This document shows positions 17,942 to 28,058 of a stretch of 64,000 nucleotides of DNA, piece by piece (position 1 is the first letter of the stretch; each line of letters starts with the position of its first letter). This DNA is from Streptomyces sclerotialus (lineage in GTDB: Bacteria > Actinomycetota > Actinomycetes > Streptomycetales > Streptomycetaceae). The stretch is from assembly GCA_000719105.1 (NCBI GenBank), contig JODX01000002.1, forward strand, positions 310,001 through 374,000, read 5' to 3'. A program made the position numbers and the translations under genes. The notes below the pieces were generated by a model, which searched no databases, had not been told where the DNA came from, and was given only the letters and a program-made list of their open reading frames with translations.

Positions 17942-18188
17942 TATGAGCGCAAGCGCAAGCCTGGCAATGACGCACCTCGTCCCCCTCGCGGCGGAGGTGG
18001 ACGAGGACAAGGTGACCCCCGGCGTCCTCGGCTTCATCGTGTTCGCGGTGATGGCCCTGGCGGTGTGGGGACTGATGAAGTCCCTGAACAAGCACATGGC
18101 CAAGGTCGACTTCAAGGAGGCCGACGACGAGTCGTCCGCTTCCGCCTCCGGCGGGGCCGGCGGGAAGGCCTCACCCGCGAAGGGCTGA
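17934..18188 (+). CDS. small membrane protein downstream of mca
   Basis: An 84-residue protein with one membrane helix (GVLGFIVFAVMALAVWGLM) between an acidic N-terminal segment and a charged C-terminal tail ending in a Ser/Ala/Gly run. ATG 17934 overlaps the mca stop; ATG 17943 (third Met codon region) is an alternative. Overlap means likely co-translation with mca. The function is unknown; it might anchor or assist Mca, but nothing in the sequence proves this. Confidence 0.72.
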   Translation: MSDMSASASLAMTHLVPLAAEVDEDKVTPGVLGFIVFAVMALAVWGLMKSLNKHMAKVDFKEADDESSASASGGAGGKASPAKG

Positions 18189-18202
18189 GCGGACCGGCTG
18201 AC

Positions 18203-18244
18203 GGCTGATCCCCGCGGCGCCTCCGGGCGCCGCGGGGATCAGCC
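18203..18244. terminator. very strong hairpin after the mca operon
   Basis: A perfect 19-bp stem (18203-18221 with 18226-18244) and a TCCG tetraloop. It lies between the mca operon and the convergent STAND gene and could stop transcription from both sides. Confidence 0.85.
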
Positions 18245-18272
18245 GTGTCCGCCGTGTCCGCCGGGTTCGTCC

Positions 18273-21200
18273 TCAGGCCGCGCCCGCCACCGGTACCCCC
18301 ATCACCTCCCGCGCATGGCGGTCCGGGACCATGCCGAGGGACCAGGCGCGCCAGCCGGCCTCCAGGTCGACGCCCCGTTCCAGGAGGAGCTGGTACGCCT
18401 CCACGTACTCGTCCAGCTTCGTGTCGCGCAGCGGATGGGCGGCGCGGGAGAGCTGGGCCAGCTCCTCCTGGGCGACCGCCGTGCCGATCTCCACGCCGCC
18501 GGGCGCCGCGTACGGCAGCAGCGTGCAGCGCAGGAACCGCGCCCAGTCCTCGCCGCGGCGGTCCCCGTAGGACATGAAGAGGGTCACCGCCTCGTCGCAC
18601 AGGGCGAGGGCCTGCGCGGTGCGGGCGTTGCCCGCGTCCACCACCGCCAGTTCCAGGCAGCACCACGCCTCGCCGTGGGAGACGCCGATGCGGCGGAAGT
18701 CCGCGCGGGCGTCGGCGAGCAGCTGGCGGGCGAAACCGGAGTTGCGCAGGGAGCCCGTCTGGACCGCGCGCTGGTCGCGGGACATCCGGCCCGAGTGGTG
18801 CCGGGCACAGGCCAGCCCGTACGCGTCCCGCATCCGGGAGAACATCGTGCGGGAGCGCTCCAGCTCACGCACCGCCTGGTCCAGGTTGCCCGTCTCCTCC
18901 AGGGCCTGGCCCAGGTAGTACACCGACCAGGCCACCCCGCGGACGTCCTCGTTGTCCTGGTGGCGGGCGGCGGCCTGGCGCAGGGCGTCCACCGCGGCGG
19001 ACGCGTCACCGGCGACCAGCCGCGCCCGGGCGAGCTGCGTCATGGCCCAGGCCTCGCCGCGGCCGTCCCGGGTGCGGCCGTACAGGTCCAGGGCGGCGCG
19101 GAGATTCGTCTCCGCCTGCGGTACGTCGCCCATCCGCAGGCAGAGCTGGCCGAGCTGGTAGTGGGCCCAGGCCTCGCCGTGCACCGACTGGCCCTCGTGG
19201 TGCAGCACCAGGGAGCGGGTGAGCAGGTCGTACGCCTCCGAGAGGCGGGCCCGGTCGCGTTCCACCGCCGCCAGCGCGTGCATCGTCCAGGCGCGGTCCA
19301 CGGACAGTTCGGGCGCCTGCTGGAGGTCCAGGGACTCCCGCAGTCTGGCCGCCGCCTCGGTCAGGTTGCCCTGGTGGTGCAGGGTGATGCCCAGCGAGGT
19401 GAGGGCCCGGGCGGCGCCCGCGTCGTGGTGGGCCTCCATGTAGAGGTCGACGACGGAGGCCAGCGTCGTACGTGCCTTGTCGAGCTCGCCGAGCTGGCGG
19501 GCCGCGATGCCGGTGCGCCACTGGACGGAGCGGATCAGCAGGCCCTGGTCGACCGCGCGGGCCAGCTCGCTGATCTCACCGAGGCGGTAGAGGTCGCCGC
19601 GGAGCAGGCAGTAGTCGCACAGGGCGCCCAGCAGGTTGAGCACGGCCGCCTGGTTGACGCCCTCGGTGTGCCGCAGTGTGGACGTGATGAAGCTCGACTC
19701 GTCGTCCAGCCAGCGCAGCGCCTCGTCGAGCGAGGTGAAACCGTGCGGGCCGAACCGGTCCGAGCGCGTGGACATCTTGCCGTCCACCAGGCGCAGCACC
19801 GAGTCGGCGAGCTCCGCGTAGTTGACGATCAGGCGCTCCTGGGCCGCCGTGCGCTCGGCCGGTTCCTCCTCGTCCAGCAGCCGGGCCTGGGCGAAGACGC
19901 GGACGAGGTCGTGGAGCCGGTAGCGGTTGCCGCGGACGTGGTCGATCAGTCCGGCGCGGGCCAGCGCGGTGAGGTGGCGGCCCGCCTCCGGTTCGTCCGT
20001 GGCGAGCAGGGAGGCCGCGGCGGCGGCACCCAGCGACGCCCGGCCCGCGAGCGCCAGCCGCCGCAGCAGCCGCCGCGCGGGCTCGGACTGGTCGGTGTAG
20101 CGCAGCCACAGGGTGCGTTCGACGGGCTCCACCGGACCGTACGCGCCGAGATCCGCGGCGAGCTGCCGGGGAGTGCGCGGGCCCAGAGCGGAACCGGCGA
20201 CGCGCAGCGCGAGCGGCAGGCCGCCGCACAGCTCCCGCACGCGCTCGGCCGCCTGGGCGTCGTACGGGTCCGGCTTCTCCTGCGCGGCCGCGGCGAGGAG
20301 CTCCTCCGTGCCCGCCTCGTCCAGCGCCTCCACGGGGAGGTGATGCACCCAGGCGGAGAGGCCGGCGGGCAGAGGGAGGGGCCCGCGGGCGGTGACGAGG
20401 ACGAGGCTGTCGGACCGCTCGGGGACGAGGGTGCGGACCTGCTCGGGGTCCGAGGCGTCGTCCAGGACGATCGTCACCGGCACCCCGGTCAGATGCTGGT
20501 GGTACAGCTCCGCGAGCCGCCTGACCTGCTGCTCGGGGGAGGAGCGCTCACGGAACAGGAGCTGCTCACGGGGCGCGCCGAGCCGGTTCAGCAGATGCAG
20601 CAGGGCGTCCCGGGTGGACAGCGGCGGCTCCTCCGGGCTGTCCGCGCGCAGGTCCACCACGCACGCCGCGCGGAACTGGTCCTTCAGATCGTGGGCCGCG
20701 CGCACCGCCAGCGTCGTACGGCCGGAGCCGGACGCGCCGTGCAGCACGACGACGGTCGCACGGGTCTCGGTGCTGGCGCGGGCGGCGTGCACCCACTGCC
20801 GGATCCGGGCCAGCTCCGCCCGCCGACCGGCGAACGGGCCCTCCGCCTCGGGGAGCTGCTGGAAGGACTGCTCCAGCACACTGCGCCGGCGGGCCGCCGC
20901 GCTCTTGTCCGTGCCGCGCAGCCGGGGCGCCGTCTTCTTCGCGGCCGCGCCCGTGCTCGCGGTGAGCACCCGCTGCTGGTCCAGGAACGGGCGGATGCCG
21001 CGCACCTCCAGCGCGGTCAGCCACTGCAGCCGGAGCTGCTCGGGGCCGCCGGGCTGGCCCAGGGCGCCGGCGCGGTGGTGGGCGGCCGGGAGGTGGGCGG
21101 CGGTCACCTTCACGACGGTGGCCGCGGCGGCGACGACGCCCACGGTGGCCCCGGCGGCCAGCGCGGTGCCCGTGCCGGTGCCGAGGGCCAGGTCGGCCAC

Positions 21201-21479
21201 GGCCGCGGCGACGGCGGCGACGGCCGCCACCAGCAGGGGAGTTCCCGAGCCCTCCTTGGCGTAGCGCTGCGCGAAGGTGAGTCGGCCCTCCTCGGACTCG
21301 TCCAGCGCGCGCGTGTACACCTCGTATTCCTCGCCGGCCGCGCGGGCCATGGAGTCGAGACCGGCCCGGGCGCGCGCCAGCAGCACGGCGCCGTCGGTGC
21401 GCCCGCCCGTACGGCGGACCTCCTCCTCCACGGCTCTGGCCAACAGCCGCTCGGCCTCCGCCCGGTGGCTGTCCCGCAT
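18273..21479 (-). CDS. STAND (NB-ARC-like) NTPase with C-terminal TPR repeats
   Basis: A 1068-residue signalling protein. A charged helical N-terminus precedes two hydrophobic segments at about residues 80-127 (PLLVAAVAAVAAAVADLAL and ATVGVVAAAATVVKV). An NB-ARC-type NTPase follows. Its Walker A, residues 248-256, is GASGSGRTT with Arg where Lys is normal; the Walker B-like stretch is VTIVLDDASD; the winged-helix region contains LRYTDQSEPARRLLRRLAL. From about residue 640 to the end there are tetratricopeptide repeats (LGITLHHQGNLTEAAARLRESL, HYQLGQLCLRMGDVPQAETNL). ATG 21479 has GGAGGGGG upstream. A small membrane protein lies 98 nt upstream on the same strand. The architecture suggests a ligand-triggered, membrane-acting switch; its trigger and output are unknown. 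Confidence 0.85.
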   Translation of the reverse strand: MRDSHRAEAERLLARAVEEEVRRTGGRTDGAVLLARARAGLDSMARAAGEEYEVYTRALDESEEGRLTFAQRYAKEGSGTPLLVAAVAAVAAAVADLALGTGTGTALAAGATVGVVAAAATVVKVTAAHLPAAHHRAGALGQPGGPEQLRLQWLTALEVRGIRPFLDQQRVLTASTGAAAKKTAPRLRGTDKSAAARRRSVLEQSFQQLPEAEGPFAGRRAELARIRQWVHAARASTETRATVVVLHGASGSGRTTLAVRAAHDLKDQFRAACVVDLRADSPEEPPLSTRDALLHLLNRLGAPREQLLFRERSSPEQQVRRLAELYHQHLTGVPVTIVLDDASDPEQVRTLVPERSDSLVLVTARGPLPLPAGLSAWVHHLPVEALDEAGTEELLAAAAQEKPDPYDAQAAERVRELCGGLPLALRVAGSALGPRTPRQLAADLGAYGPVEPVERTLWLRYTDQSEPARRLLRRLALAGRASLGAAAAASLLATDEPEAGRHLTALARAGLIDHVRGNRYRLHDLVRVFAQARLLDEEEPAERTAAQERLIVNYAELADSVLRLVDGKMSTRSDRFGPHGFTSLDEALRWLDDESSFITSTLRHTEGVNQAAVLNLLGALCDYCLLRGDLYRLGEISELARAVDQGLLIRSVQWRTGIAARQLGELDKARTTLASVVDLYMEAHHDAGAARALTSLGITLHHQGNLTEAAARLRESLDLQQAPELSVDRAWTMHALAAVERDRARLSEAYDLLTRSLVLHHEGQSVHGEAWAHYQLGQLCLRMGDVPQAETNLRAALDLYGRTRDGRGEAWAMTQLARARLVAGDASAAVDALRQAAARHQDNEDVRGVAWSVYYLGQALEETGNLDQAVRELERSRTMFSRMRDAYGLACARHHSGRMSRDQRAVQTGSLRNSGFARQLLADARADFRRIGVSHGEAWCCLELAVVDAGNARTAQALALCDEAVTLFMSYGDRRGEDWARFLRCTLLPYAAPGGVEIGTAVAQEELAQLSRAAHPLRDTKLDEYVEAYQLLLERGVDLEAGWRAWSLGMVPDRHAREVMGVPVAGAA

Positions 21480-21577
21480 GTCATGTCCCCCTCCGACGAC
21501 AACGGCCTGCCCAGGTCCAGTGTGCTGCGGACGGGGCGCGAACGCGAGAGAGGTGTGCGCCCCCAAGTGTGTGGAGA

Positions 21578-22030
21578 TCAGGGGGAGTCGGGTGTCTCCG
21601 ACAGCCGCTTCAGGGGCGGCCACCAGTCGCCGTGGGCGGTCAGCCTTGCCTGCAGTACGGGACTGCGGTCCAGCATGTGCCGGGAGTACGCCTGCCACGC
21701 CGCGAGACTCTCGCTCTCCGGCATCCGCTCGTGGGCGTGAAGTCCCGAGCTCAGGAGGTCCGCGAAGGCGTCGGCCATGACGGTCACCTCACGGTGGCGC
21801 TCGTGCCCCGGCGGGCACTCGGCGCCGTCGTGGAAGAAGCCGAGCATCTGCCGGTCCATCAGCAGGACGTGCGTCTCGCGGAGGGCCGACAGGACGGAGT
21901 GGTTGGTGGCGATGGCGGCCTGCCGGTGGCTCACCTTCGTCTGTCTCGCCAGGTAGAGGAGGGCCACGGCCGCGAACACGGTACCGAAGCCGGTGAAGGC
22001 GGCCGAGGCTCCCTCGGCTGACATGTTCAT
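21578..22030 (-). CDS. small membrane-anchored protein of unknown function
   Basis: A 150-residue protein. One hydrophobic segment near the N-terminus ([17 protein letters not shown]) is followed by a helical soluble part with [27 protein letters not shown] and many acidic/His residues. No catalytic motif is visible. ATG 22030 is chosen (ATG 22024 is possible). It precedes the STAND NTPase by 98 nt in the same direction, so the pair may be co-transcribed; it is divergent from the DUF255 gene with only 70 nt between starts. Confidence 0.68.
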   Translation of the reverse strand: MNMSAEGASAAFTGFGTVFAAVALLYLARQTKVSHRQAAIATNHSVLSALRETHVLLMDRQMLGFFHDGAECPPGHERHREVTVMADAFADLLSSGLHAHERMPESESLAAWQAYSRHMLDRSPVLQARLTAHGDWWPPLKRLSETPDSP

Positions 22031-22100
22031 GCAAGCAGAGGTTACGCGCCGTCCACCGCGATGTCCTGCGGATTCCGGGTACTGCGGCAGGATGGACACC

Positions 22101-24131
22101 ATGCCGAACCGACTGGCCCATGAGACCTCGCCCTACCTCCTCCAGCACGCCGAGAACCCCGTGGACTGGTGGCCCTGGTCGCCGGAGGCCTTCGAGGAGG
22201 CGCGCAGGCGGGACGTGCCCGTGCTGCTCAGCGTCGGGTATTCGTCGTGCCATTGGTGCCATGTCATGGCGCACGAGTCCTTCGAGGACACGGAGACCGC
22301 CGACTACCTCAACGCGCACTTCGTGAGCGTGAAGGTCGACCGGGAGGAGCGGCCGGATGTCGACGCCGTGTACATGGAGGCCGTGCAGGCGGCCACCGGG
22401 CACGGCGGCTGGCCCATGACCGTGTTCCTCACCCCGGACGCCGAGCCCTTCTACTTCGGCACCTACTTCCCGCCCGCCCCCCGGCACGGCATGCCGTCCT
22501 TCCGGCAGGTCCTGGAGGGCGTACGGGCCGCGTGGACCGACCGGCGGGACGAGGTCGCCGAGGTCTCCGGGAAGATCGTGCGGGAGCTGGCCGGGCGGGA
22601 GCTGAAGTACGGGGGCGCGGACGTCCCCGGCGAACAGGATCTCGCCCAGGCCCTGCTCGGGCTCACCCGGGAGTACGACGCCGCGCACGGCGGGTTCGGC
22701 GGGGCGCCCAAGTTCCCGCCGTCCATGGTCGTCGAGTTCCTGCTGCGGCACCATGCGCGGACCGGCGCCGAGGGTGCCCTGCAGATGGCACAGGACACCT
22801 GTGAGCGCATGGCCCGGGGCGGCATCTACGACCAGCTCGGCGGCGGGTTCGCGCGGTACTCCGTGGACCGGGAGTGGGTGGTGCCGCACTTCGAGAAGAT
22901 GCTGTACGACAACGCGCTGCTCTGCCGTGTGTACGCCCACCTGTGGCGGTCCACCGGCTCCGCGCTCGCCCGCCGGGTCGCCCTGGAGACGGCCGACTTC
23001 ATGGTGCGCGAGCTGCGCACCGCGGAGGGCGGCTTCGCGTCCGCGCTGGACGCCGACAGCGACGACGGCAGCGGCAAGCACGTCGAGGGTGCCTATTACG
23101 TGTGGACGCCCGCGCAGCTCACCGAGGTGCTCGGGGAGGACGACGCCCGGCTGGCCGCCCAGTACTTCGGGGTGACCGAGGAGGGCACCTTCGAGCACGG
23201 GCAGTCGGTGCTCCAGCTCCCGCAGCAGGAGGGCGTGTTCGACGCCGGGCGGATCGAGCCGGTCCGGCGCCGGCTGCTGGACGCGCGCTCCCGGCGGCCC
23301 GCGCCCGGCCGGGACGACAAGGTGGTCGCCGCCTGGAACGGGCTCGCCGTCGCCGCCCTGGCCGAGACCGGCGCCTACTTCGACCGGCCCGACCTCGTCG
23401 ACGCCGCGCTCGCCGCCGCCGACCTCCTCGTCCGGCTGCACCTGGACGAGCACGGGCGGCTCACCCGCACCAGCAAGGACGGTCGCGCCGGTGCCAACGC
23501 CGGCGTGCTGGAGGACTACGCCGACGTCGCCGAGGGCTTCCTCGCCCTCGCTTCCGTCACCGGGGAGGGCGTGTGGCTCGACTTCGCCGGGCTGCTCCTC
23601 GACCAGGTGCTCGAACGGTTCACCGACCCGGAGTCGGGGTCCCTGTACGACACGGGCGCCGACGCCGAGCGGCTCATCCGGCGCCCCCAGGACCCGACCG
23701 ACAACGCCGCCCCCTCCGGGTGGACCGCCGCCGCGGGCGCCCTGCTCGGCTACGCCGCCCACACCGGCTCGGAGCGCCACCGCACCGCCGCCGAGCGGGC
23801 CCTCGGTGTCGTCAAGGCGCTCGGGCCGCGTGCGCCGCGCTTCGTCGGCTGGGGGCTCGCCACCGCCGAGGCGCTGCTGGACGGGCCGCGCGAGATCGCG
23901 GTCGTGGGCCCGGCCGGCCATCCCGGCACGCTGGCCCTGCACCGTACGGCGCTCCTGGGCACCGCGCCCGGCGCCGTGGTCGCCGTGGGTGCCCCGGACG
24001 GCGGCGAACTGCCGCTGCTCGCCGACCGCCCGCTCGTCGGCGGTGAGCCGGCCGCGTACGTCTGCCGCAACTTCACCTGTGACGCGCCCACGACCGACGC
24101 GGACCGTCTGAGGACCGCGCTGAACGGGTAG
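22101..24131 (+). CDS. DUF255 thioredoxin-fold protein (YyaL/SPATA20 family)
   Basis: A 676-residue protein. The N-terminal thioredoxin-like DUF255 domain opens with [21 protein letters not shown] and carries [14 protein letters not shown], an uncommon CxxC motif with His residues. The remainder is a six-hairpin/(alpha,alpha)-toroid domain resembling N-acylglucosamine epimerases ([24 protein letters not shown]). This two-domain layout and length are typical of YyaL and of vertebrate SPATA20. The biochemical role is unsettled. ATG 22101 has AGGATGG upstream; ATG 22092 is an alternative. It is divergent from the small membrane protein gene. Confidence 0.9.
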   Translation: MPNRLAHETSPYLLQHAENPVDWWPWSPEAFEEARRRDVPVLLSVGYSSCHWCHVMAHESFEDTETADYLNAHFVSVKVDREERPDVDAVYMEAVQAATGHGGWPMTVFLTPDAEPFYFGTYFPPAPRHGMPSFRQVLEGVRAAWTDRRDEVAEVSGKIVRELAGRELKYGGADVPGEQDLAQALLGLTREYDAAHGGFGGAPKFPPSMVVEFLLRHHARTGAEGALQMAQDTCERMARGGIYDQLGGGFARYSVDREWVVPHFEKMLYDNALLCRVYAHLWRSTGSALARRVALETADFMVRELRTAEGGFASALDADSDDGSGKHVEGAYYVWTPAQLTEVLGEDDARLAAQYFGVTEEGTFEHGQSVLQLPQQEGVFDAGRIEPVRRRLLDARSRRPAPGRDDKVVAAWNGLAVAALAETGAYFDRPDLVDAALAAADLLVRLHLDEHGRLTRTSKDGRAGANAGVLEDYADVAEGFLALASVTGEGVWLDFAGLLLDQVLERFTDPESGSLYDTGADAERLIRRPQDPTDNAAPSGWTAAAGALLGYAAHTGSERHRTAAERALGVVKALGPRAPRFVGWGLATAEALLDGPREIAVVGPAGHPGTLALHRTALLGTAPGAVVAVGAPDGGELPLLADRPLVGGEPAAYVCRNFTCDAPTTDADRLRTALNG

Positions 24132-24167
24132 GGCGGAACGGGCAGACCGACCTTGCGTGGCCTCGGC

Positions 24168-24899
24168 TCAGCCGGCCCGGCCGCGCAGGCTCAGCGCCTC
24201 CTCGACGATCGCGTCGAGCTGCTCGCTGTGCGCGCCCCGCCAGTACGCGCGGCCGCAGTCACGGCACTGCGCGAACACGTCGTACGTCCGCTGCGTGCCG
24301 CCTTCGAGCCGGTCGGCGACCTCCTCCTTGGTGGCCTCGCGGAGCAGGCCGTTGCAGGCGGTGCAGCGGCTCCACGGCCGCAGCTCGGGGGCGAACCGGT
24401 CGAGGACGTCGCGGAGCTGCTCATCGGGCTTCGTGCTGTAGACGAACGCGCCCGCCCACAGTTCGCGGCGGTGCAGCAGGCCCCGGTCGCGGCTGAGCAG
24501 CACCCGCCGCTCGGCGGCCGAGCGGGCGGCGAGGGCGGGGTCGCCGATGTCGGTGGACTCGTAGGCGGTGTCGACCCCGAGCAGGCGCAGCCGGCGGGCG
24601 AGGGTGCCGAGGTGGACGTCGAGGAGGAAGCGGAGCGGGGCGCCGGGCACGTGCTGGGGGCGGGTCACCGGCCGCACCTCGACCCGCTCGCCCGCCGCGG
24701 GGACGTGGGACACCGGCACCTGGCGGCCGTCCACCAGCAGCGCGCCGACCTCCGTCAGCGGGACGCCCAGCGACTCGACGACATGGCCGAGCGTCGAGAC
24801 GCCGTCGGTGCCGACCGCGGTGGCGCCCGAACGCCGCCGCTGCGGGACGAACAGGCCCAGCTCGGGGGCGAACTGCACATGGATCTCCGGTCCGTTCAC
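24168..24899 (-). CDS. Mut7-C RNase-domain protein with ubiquitin-like N-terminus
   Basis: A 243-residue protein. The N-terminal 90 residues (MNGPEIHVQFAPELGLFV, GALLVDGRQVPVSHV) resemble the beta-grasp ubiquitin-like domain often fused to Mut7-C. From about residue 95 comes the PIN-like Mut7-C domain (FLLDVHLGTLARRLRLLGVD, then VLLSRDRGLLHRR). It ends in a zinc ribbon with CTACNGLL and CRDCGRAYW. Such proteins are predicted nucleases. The frame is open upstream, but homology begins at GTG 24899; CATCCT lies 6 nt before it, compatible with a leaderless transcript. The next gene on the strand, hemolysin III, ends upstream at 24941, so the two may share an mRNA. Confidence 0.85.
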   Translation of the reverse strand: MNGPEIHVQFAPELGLFVPQRRRSGATAVGTDGVSTLGHVVESLGVPLTEVGALLVDGRQVPVSHVPAAGERVEVRPVTRPQHVPGAPLRFLLDVHLGTLARRLRLLGVDTAYESTDIGDPALAARSAAERRVLLSRDRGLLHRRELWAGAFVYSTKPDEQLRDVLDRFAPELRPWSRCTACNGLLREATKEEVADRLEGGTQRTYDVFAQCRDCGRAYWRGAHSEQLDAIVEEALSLRGRAG

Positions 24900-24940
24900 C
24901 GGGCCAGGATGCCATGGGGCGGGTCGTGCCGTGCCGGGTG

Positions 24941-25654
24941 TCAGGCGTGCTGGTAGGCCACCAGGGAGATGCCGACGTAGTGCGCGACGAACGCGGCGAG
25001 GGTGAGGGAGTGGAAGACCTCGTGGAAGCCGAACCAGCGCGGTGACGGGTTGGGGCGCTTCATGCCGTAGATCACACCGCCCACGCTGTAGAGCACTCCG
25101 CCGACGATCACCAGGACGAGCACGGCGATGCCGCCCGCGCGCAGGAAGTCCGGCAGGAAGAAGACGGCGGCCCAGCCCATCGCGATGTAGCAGGGGGTGT
25201 AGAGCCAGCGCGGGGCGCCGATCCAGAACACGCGGAAGACGATGCCCGCCGCGGCGGCGCCCCAGATGCCCCACAGCAGCCACTGGCCCTTCGAGTCCGG
25301 CAGCAGCAGGAGCGTCAGCGGGGTGTAGGTGCCCGCGATGATCAGGAAGATGTTGGCGTGGTCGAGGCGGCGCAGCACGGCGTCCGCGCGGGGGCCCCAG
25401 TTGCCCCGGTGGTAGAGCGCGCTGATGCCGAACAGCAGGCAGGCCGTCAGGACGTAGATGCCGCACGCTATGCGCCCGCGCGTCGAGTTCGCGAGTGCGG
25501 TGAGCACGAGGCCCGCGACGACGACGGCGGGGAACATGCCGGCGTGCAGCCAGCCGCGGAGTTTGGGCTTGACCGGATGTGGCAGGGAGAGCGCCACAGG
25601 ACCGCGGCCGGCGGCCTGCTTGTCCGTGGGCGCGTCGGGGACGGACGCAGTCAT
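24941..25654 (-). CDS. hemolysin III / PAQR-family membrane protein
   Basis: A 237-residue integral membrane protein with about seven hydrophobic segments. Family markers are SALYHRGNWG, with the conserved His of the metal site, RRLDHANIFLIIAGTYTP, and the C-terminal FHEVFHSLTL with two His residues. Bacterial members are named for haemolysis, but the fold is that of PAQR receptors/hydrolases and the native role is usually unknown. ATG 25654 is preferred; ATG 25663 lies three codons upstream. A palindrome characteristic of TetR operators sits right upstream of the start, so repression there is likely. Confidence 0.88.
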   Translation of the reverse strand: MTASVPDAPTDKQAAGRGPVALSLPHPVKPKLRGWLHAGMFPAVVVAGLVLTALANSTRGRIACGIYVLTACLLFGISALYHRGNWGPRADAVLRRLDHANIFLIIAGTYTPLTLLLLPDSKGQWLLWGIWGAAAAGIVFRVFWIGAPRWLYTPCYIAMGWAAVFFLPDFLRAGGIAVLVLVIVGGVLYSVGGVIYGMKRPNPSPRWFGFHEVFHSLTLAAFVAHYVGISLVAYQHA

Positions 25655-25663
25655 GCCCGGCAT

Positions 25664-25986
25664 GGTACCTACGGAACCGTAAGTTACATATCAGCCCCGT
25701 GCCTTGAGTGGTCCAGGAGTGGCCATGATCTCACGGGCCGCGTCCGTCGCCTCCCCCTCTCTGGTTGGCGGTAGTGGCATATCGGAACCCGTGGAACGAA
25801 ACGCATCGAGTGGCATGGGTCACGTCCGCTCAAGTGTGAAGCCCTCTGGACATATGGGCGGAGGCGTCGGATGATCAAATGAGTGCGGTCGACACCGGAT
25901 GAGCGCCTGGAGAACCCCACGGTCCAGCATCCGGGTCGCAGCCCCCACGGGGCCTCCAACAAAAAATCCCTCATCTAGGAGCAATC
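25664..25986. other. 323-base intergenic region between hemolysin III and PEP carboxykinase
   Basis: A gene-free divergent region holding the operator above and, presumably, the pckA promoter. AT-richer patches occur around 25775-25805 (GTGGCATATCGG, GGAACGAAACGC) and 25849-25880 (GGACATATGGGC, TGATCAAATGAG). No -35/-10 pair convincing enough to report was found, and no ORF with coding character. Confidence 0.5.
25667..25684. promoter_or_regulatory. candidate TetR-type operator at the hemolysin III start
   Basis: ACCTACGG-AA-CCGTAAGT: an 18-bp inverted repeat with one mismatched arm pair and the perfect core TACGG-AA-CCGTA. Its edge is 4 nt from ATG 25663 and 13 nt from ATG 25654. A site this close would block the promoter or transcription start of a leaderless or nearly leaderless mRNA. 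The regulator is not in the window's immediate neighbourhood. Confidence 0.5.
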
Positions 25987-27819
25987 GTGGCGCGCGACAT
26001 CGCGGCTCCCCCCACCGTCCCCACCGATCACCAGGAACTGGTCTCGTGGGTGAACGAGATCGCCGAACTGACCCAGCCGGACAGCGTGGTCTGGTGCGAC
26101 GGATCCGAGGCCGAGTACGAGCGGCTCTGTGAGGAACTGGTCGAGAAGGGCACCTTCCGCACACTCGACCCGATCAAGCGCCCGAACTCCTACTACGCGG
26201 CGTCCGACCCGACCGATGTCGCCCGGGTCGAGGACCGCACCTTCATCTGCTCCGAGAAGGAGGAGGACGCCGGCCCGACCAACCACTGGAAGGCCCCCGC
26301 CGAGATGCGGGAGATCTTCCAGGGGCAGGGCGGCGAAGGAGGGATCTTCCGCGGCTCGATGCGCGGCCGCACGATGTACGTCGTCCCGTTCTGCATGGGC
26401 CCGCTCGGCTCGCCGCTGTCCGCGATCGGCGTCGAGATCACCGACTCGGCCTACGTCGCCGTGTCCATGCGCACCATGACCCGTATGGGTCAGCCGGTCC
26501 TGGACGAGCTCGGCTCCGAGGGCTTCTTCGTGAAGGCCGTGCACACCCTCGGCGCCCCGCTGGAGCCGGGCGAGAGGGACGTCCCCTGGCCCTGCAACAC
26601 CACCAAGTACATCTCGCACTTCCCCGAGTCCCGCGAGATCTGGTCGTTCGGCTCCGGGTACGGCGGCAACGCGCTGCTCGGCAAGAAGTGCTACGCCCTG
26701 CGCATCGCCTCCGTGATGGCGCGCGACGAGGGCTGGCTGGCCGAGCACATGCTCATCCTCAAGCTCACCCCGCCGCACGGGGAGTCCAAGTACGTCGCCG
26801 CCGCCTTCCCCTCCGCCTGCGGCAAGACCAACCTCGCCATGCTGGAGCCCACGATCTCCGGCTGGACGGTGGAGACGATCGGCGACGACATCGCCTGGAT
26901 GCGGTTCGGCGAGGACGGCCGGCTGTACGCGATCAACCCCGAGGCGGGCTTCTTCGGCGTGGCGCCCGGCACCGGTGAGCACACCAACGCCAACGCCATG
27001 AAGACCCTCTGGGGCAACTCGGTCTTCACCAACGTCGCCCTCACCGACGACGGCGACATCTGGTGGGAGGGCATGACGGAGGAGACCCCCGCCCACCTCA
27101 CCGACTGGAAGGGCAACGACTGGACGCCCGAGTCCGGCACCCCGGCCGCCCACCCGAACGCCCGCTTCACCGTCCCCGCCGCCCAGTGCCCGATCATCGC
27201 GCCCGAGTGGGAGGACCCCAAGGGCGTGCCGATCTCGGCGATCCTGTTCGGCGGCCGCCGCGCCAGTGCCGTACCCCTGGTGACGGAGTCCTTCGACTGG
27301 AACCACGGCGTCTTCCTCGGTGCGAACGTGGCCTCCGAGAAGACCGCCGCCGCCGAGGGCAAGGTCGGCGAGCTGCGCCGCGACCCGTTCGCGATGCTGC
27401 CGTTCTGCGGCTACAACATGGGCGACTACATGGGCCACTGGGTCGACGTCGCCAAGGGCAAGGACCAGTCCAAGCTGCCGAAGATCTACTACGTCAACTG
27501 GTTCCGCAAGGACGACGCGGGCCGGTTCGTCTGGCCGGGCTTCGGCGAGAACAGCCGCGTCCTGAAGTGGATCGTGGAGCGTCTGGACGGCAAGGCGGAG
27601 GGCGTCGAGACCCCGATCGGCGTGCTGCCGGCCAAGGGGGCCCTGGACACGAACGGCCTGGACCTGTCGGAAGCAGACCTGGAGTTCCTCCTCACCGTCG
27701 ACAAGGACGTGTGGCGCGAGGAGGCGGCCCTCGTCCCCGAGCACCTCGACACCTTCGGCGGCCACACGCCCGAGGAGCTGTGGGAGGAGTACCGCGCCCT
27801 GGTGCGGCGCCTGGGCTGA
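25987..27819 (+). CDS. pckA: phosphoenolpyruvate carboxykinase (GTP)
   Basis: A 610-residue gluconeogenic enzyme converting oxaloacetate and GTP to phosphoenolpyruvate, CO2 and GDP. The P-loop is in [13 protein letters not shown], and [10 protein letters not shown] supplies metal/GTP contacts. The active-site segments [18 protein letters not shown] and [14 protein letters not shown] are also typical of the GTP-type (not ATP-type) enzyme. GTG 25987 has AGGAG 6 nt upstream. It stands alone after a long intergenic region and is followed by a strong hairpin. It links TCA-cycle acids to sugar synthesis when the cell grows on amino or organic acids. Confidence 0.97.
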   Translation: MARDIAAPPTVPTDHQELVSWVNEIAELTQPDSVVWCDGSEAEYERLCEELVEKGTFRTLDPIKRPNSYYAASDPTDVARVEDRTFICSEKEEDAGPTNHWKAPAEMREIFQGQGGEGGIFRGSMRGRTMYVVPFCMGPLGSPLSAIGVEITDSAYVAVSMRTMTRMGQPVLDELGSEGFFVKAVHTLGAPLEPGERDVPWPCNTTKYISHFPESREIWSFGSGYGGNALLGKKCYALRIASVMARDEGWLAEHMLILKLTPPHGESKYVAAAFPSACGKTNLAMLEPTISGWTVETIGDDIAWMRFGEDGRLYAINPEAGFFGVAPGTGEHTNANAMKTLWGNSVFTNVALTDDGDIWWEGMTEETPAHLTDWKGNDWTPESGTPAAHPNARFTVPAAQCPIIAPEWEDPKGVPISAILFGGRRASAVPLVTESFDWNHGVFLGANVASEKTAAAEGKVGELRRDPFAMLPFCGYNMGDYMGHWVDVAKGKDQSKLPKIYYVNWFRKDDAGRFVWPGFGENSRVLKWIVERLDGKAEGVETPIGVLPAKGALDTNGLDLSEADLEFLLTVDKDVWREEAALVPEHLDTFGGHTPEELWEEYRALVRRLG

Positions 27820-27921
27820 CACCGGCCCGAGAACAGTTGAAGACTCCGCGGCCGGTCTACCGACAGTGCCCTGACCAGCAATTTCGTCACGGCCGGCCGC
27901 GGTGCGAGCACCACCGTGAGA

Positions 27922-27959
27922 CGACGGGGTCCCGCACAAAGGTGTGCGGGACCCCGTCG
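27922..27959 (+). terminator. strong hairpin terminator after pckA
   Basis: Perfect 16-bp stem (27922-27937 with 27944-27959) and a 6-nt loop. Further on, a 14-bp palindrome CACTGG-TC-CCAGTG (28014-28027) lies before the next gene and might be an operator. The 239-base gap holds nothing else recognisable. Confidence 0.85.
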
Positions 27960-28058
27960 CGCCGCCTTGCCCACAGGATCTTCACGGCTGTTTCATGCTC
28001 CTTGCATGTGTCTCACTGGTCCCAGTGGGGCACTCAACTCAGCCTGTGGGGGGCACAG

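Noticed and set aside
18315..21740. 1141-residue plus-strand ORF opposite the STAND protein
   Set aside because: Shadow of the real gene; low-complexity Arg/Gln/Val composition, no domain, no ribosome site.
27063..28058. Upstream extension of the propeller protein over pckA
   Set aside because: Frame-shifted reading of pckA and its terminator; signal peptide starts at 28059.
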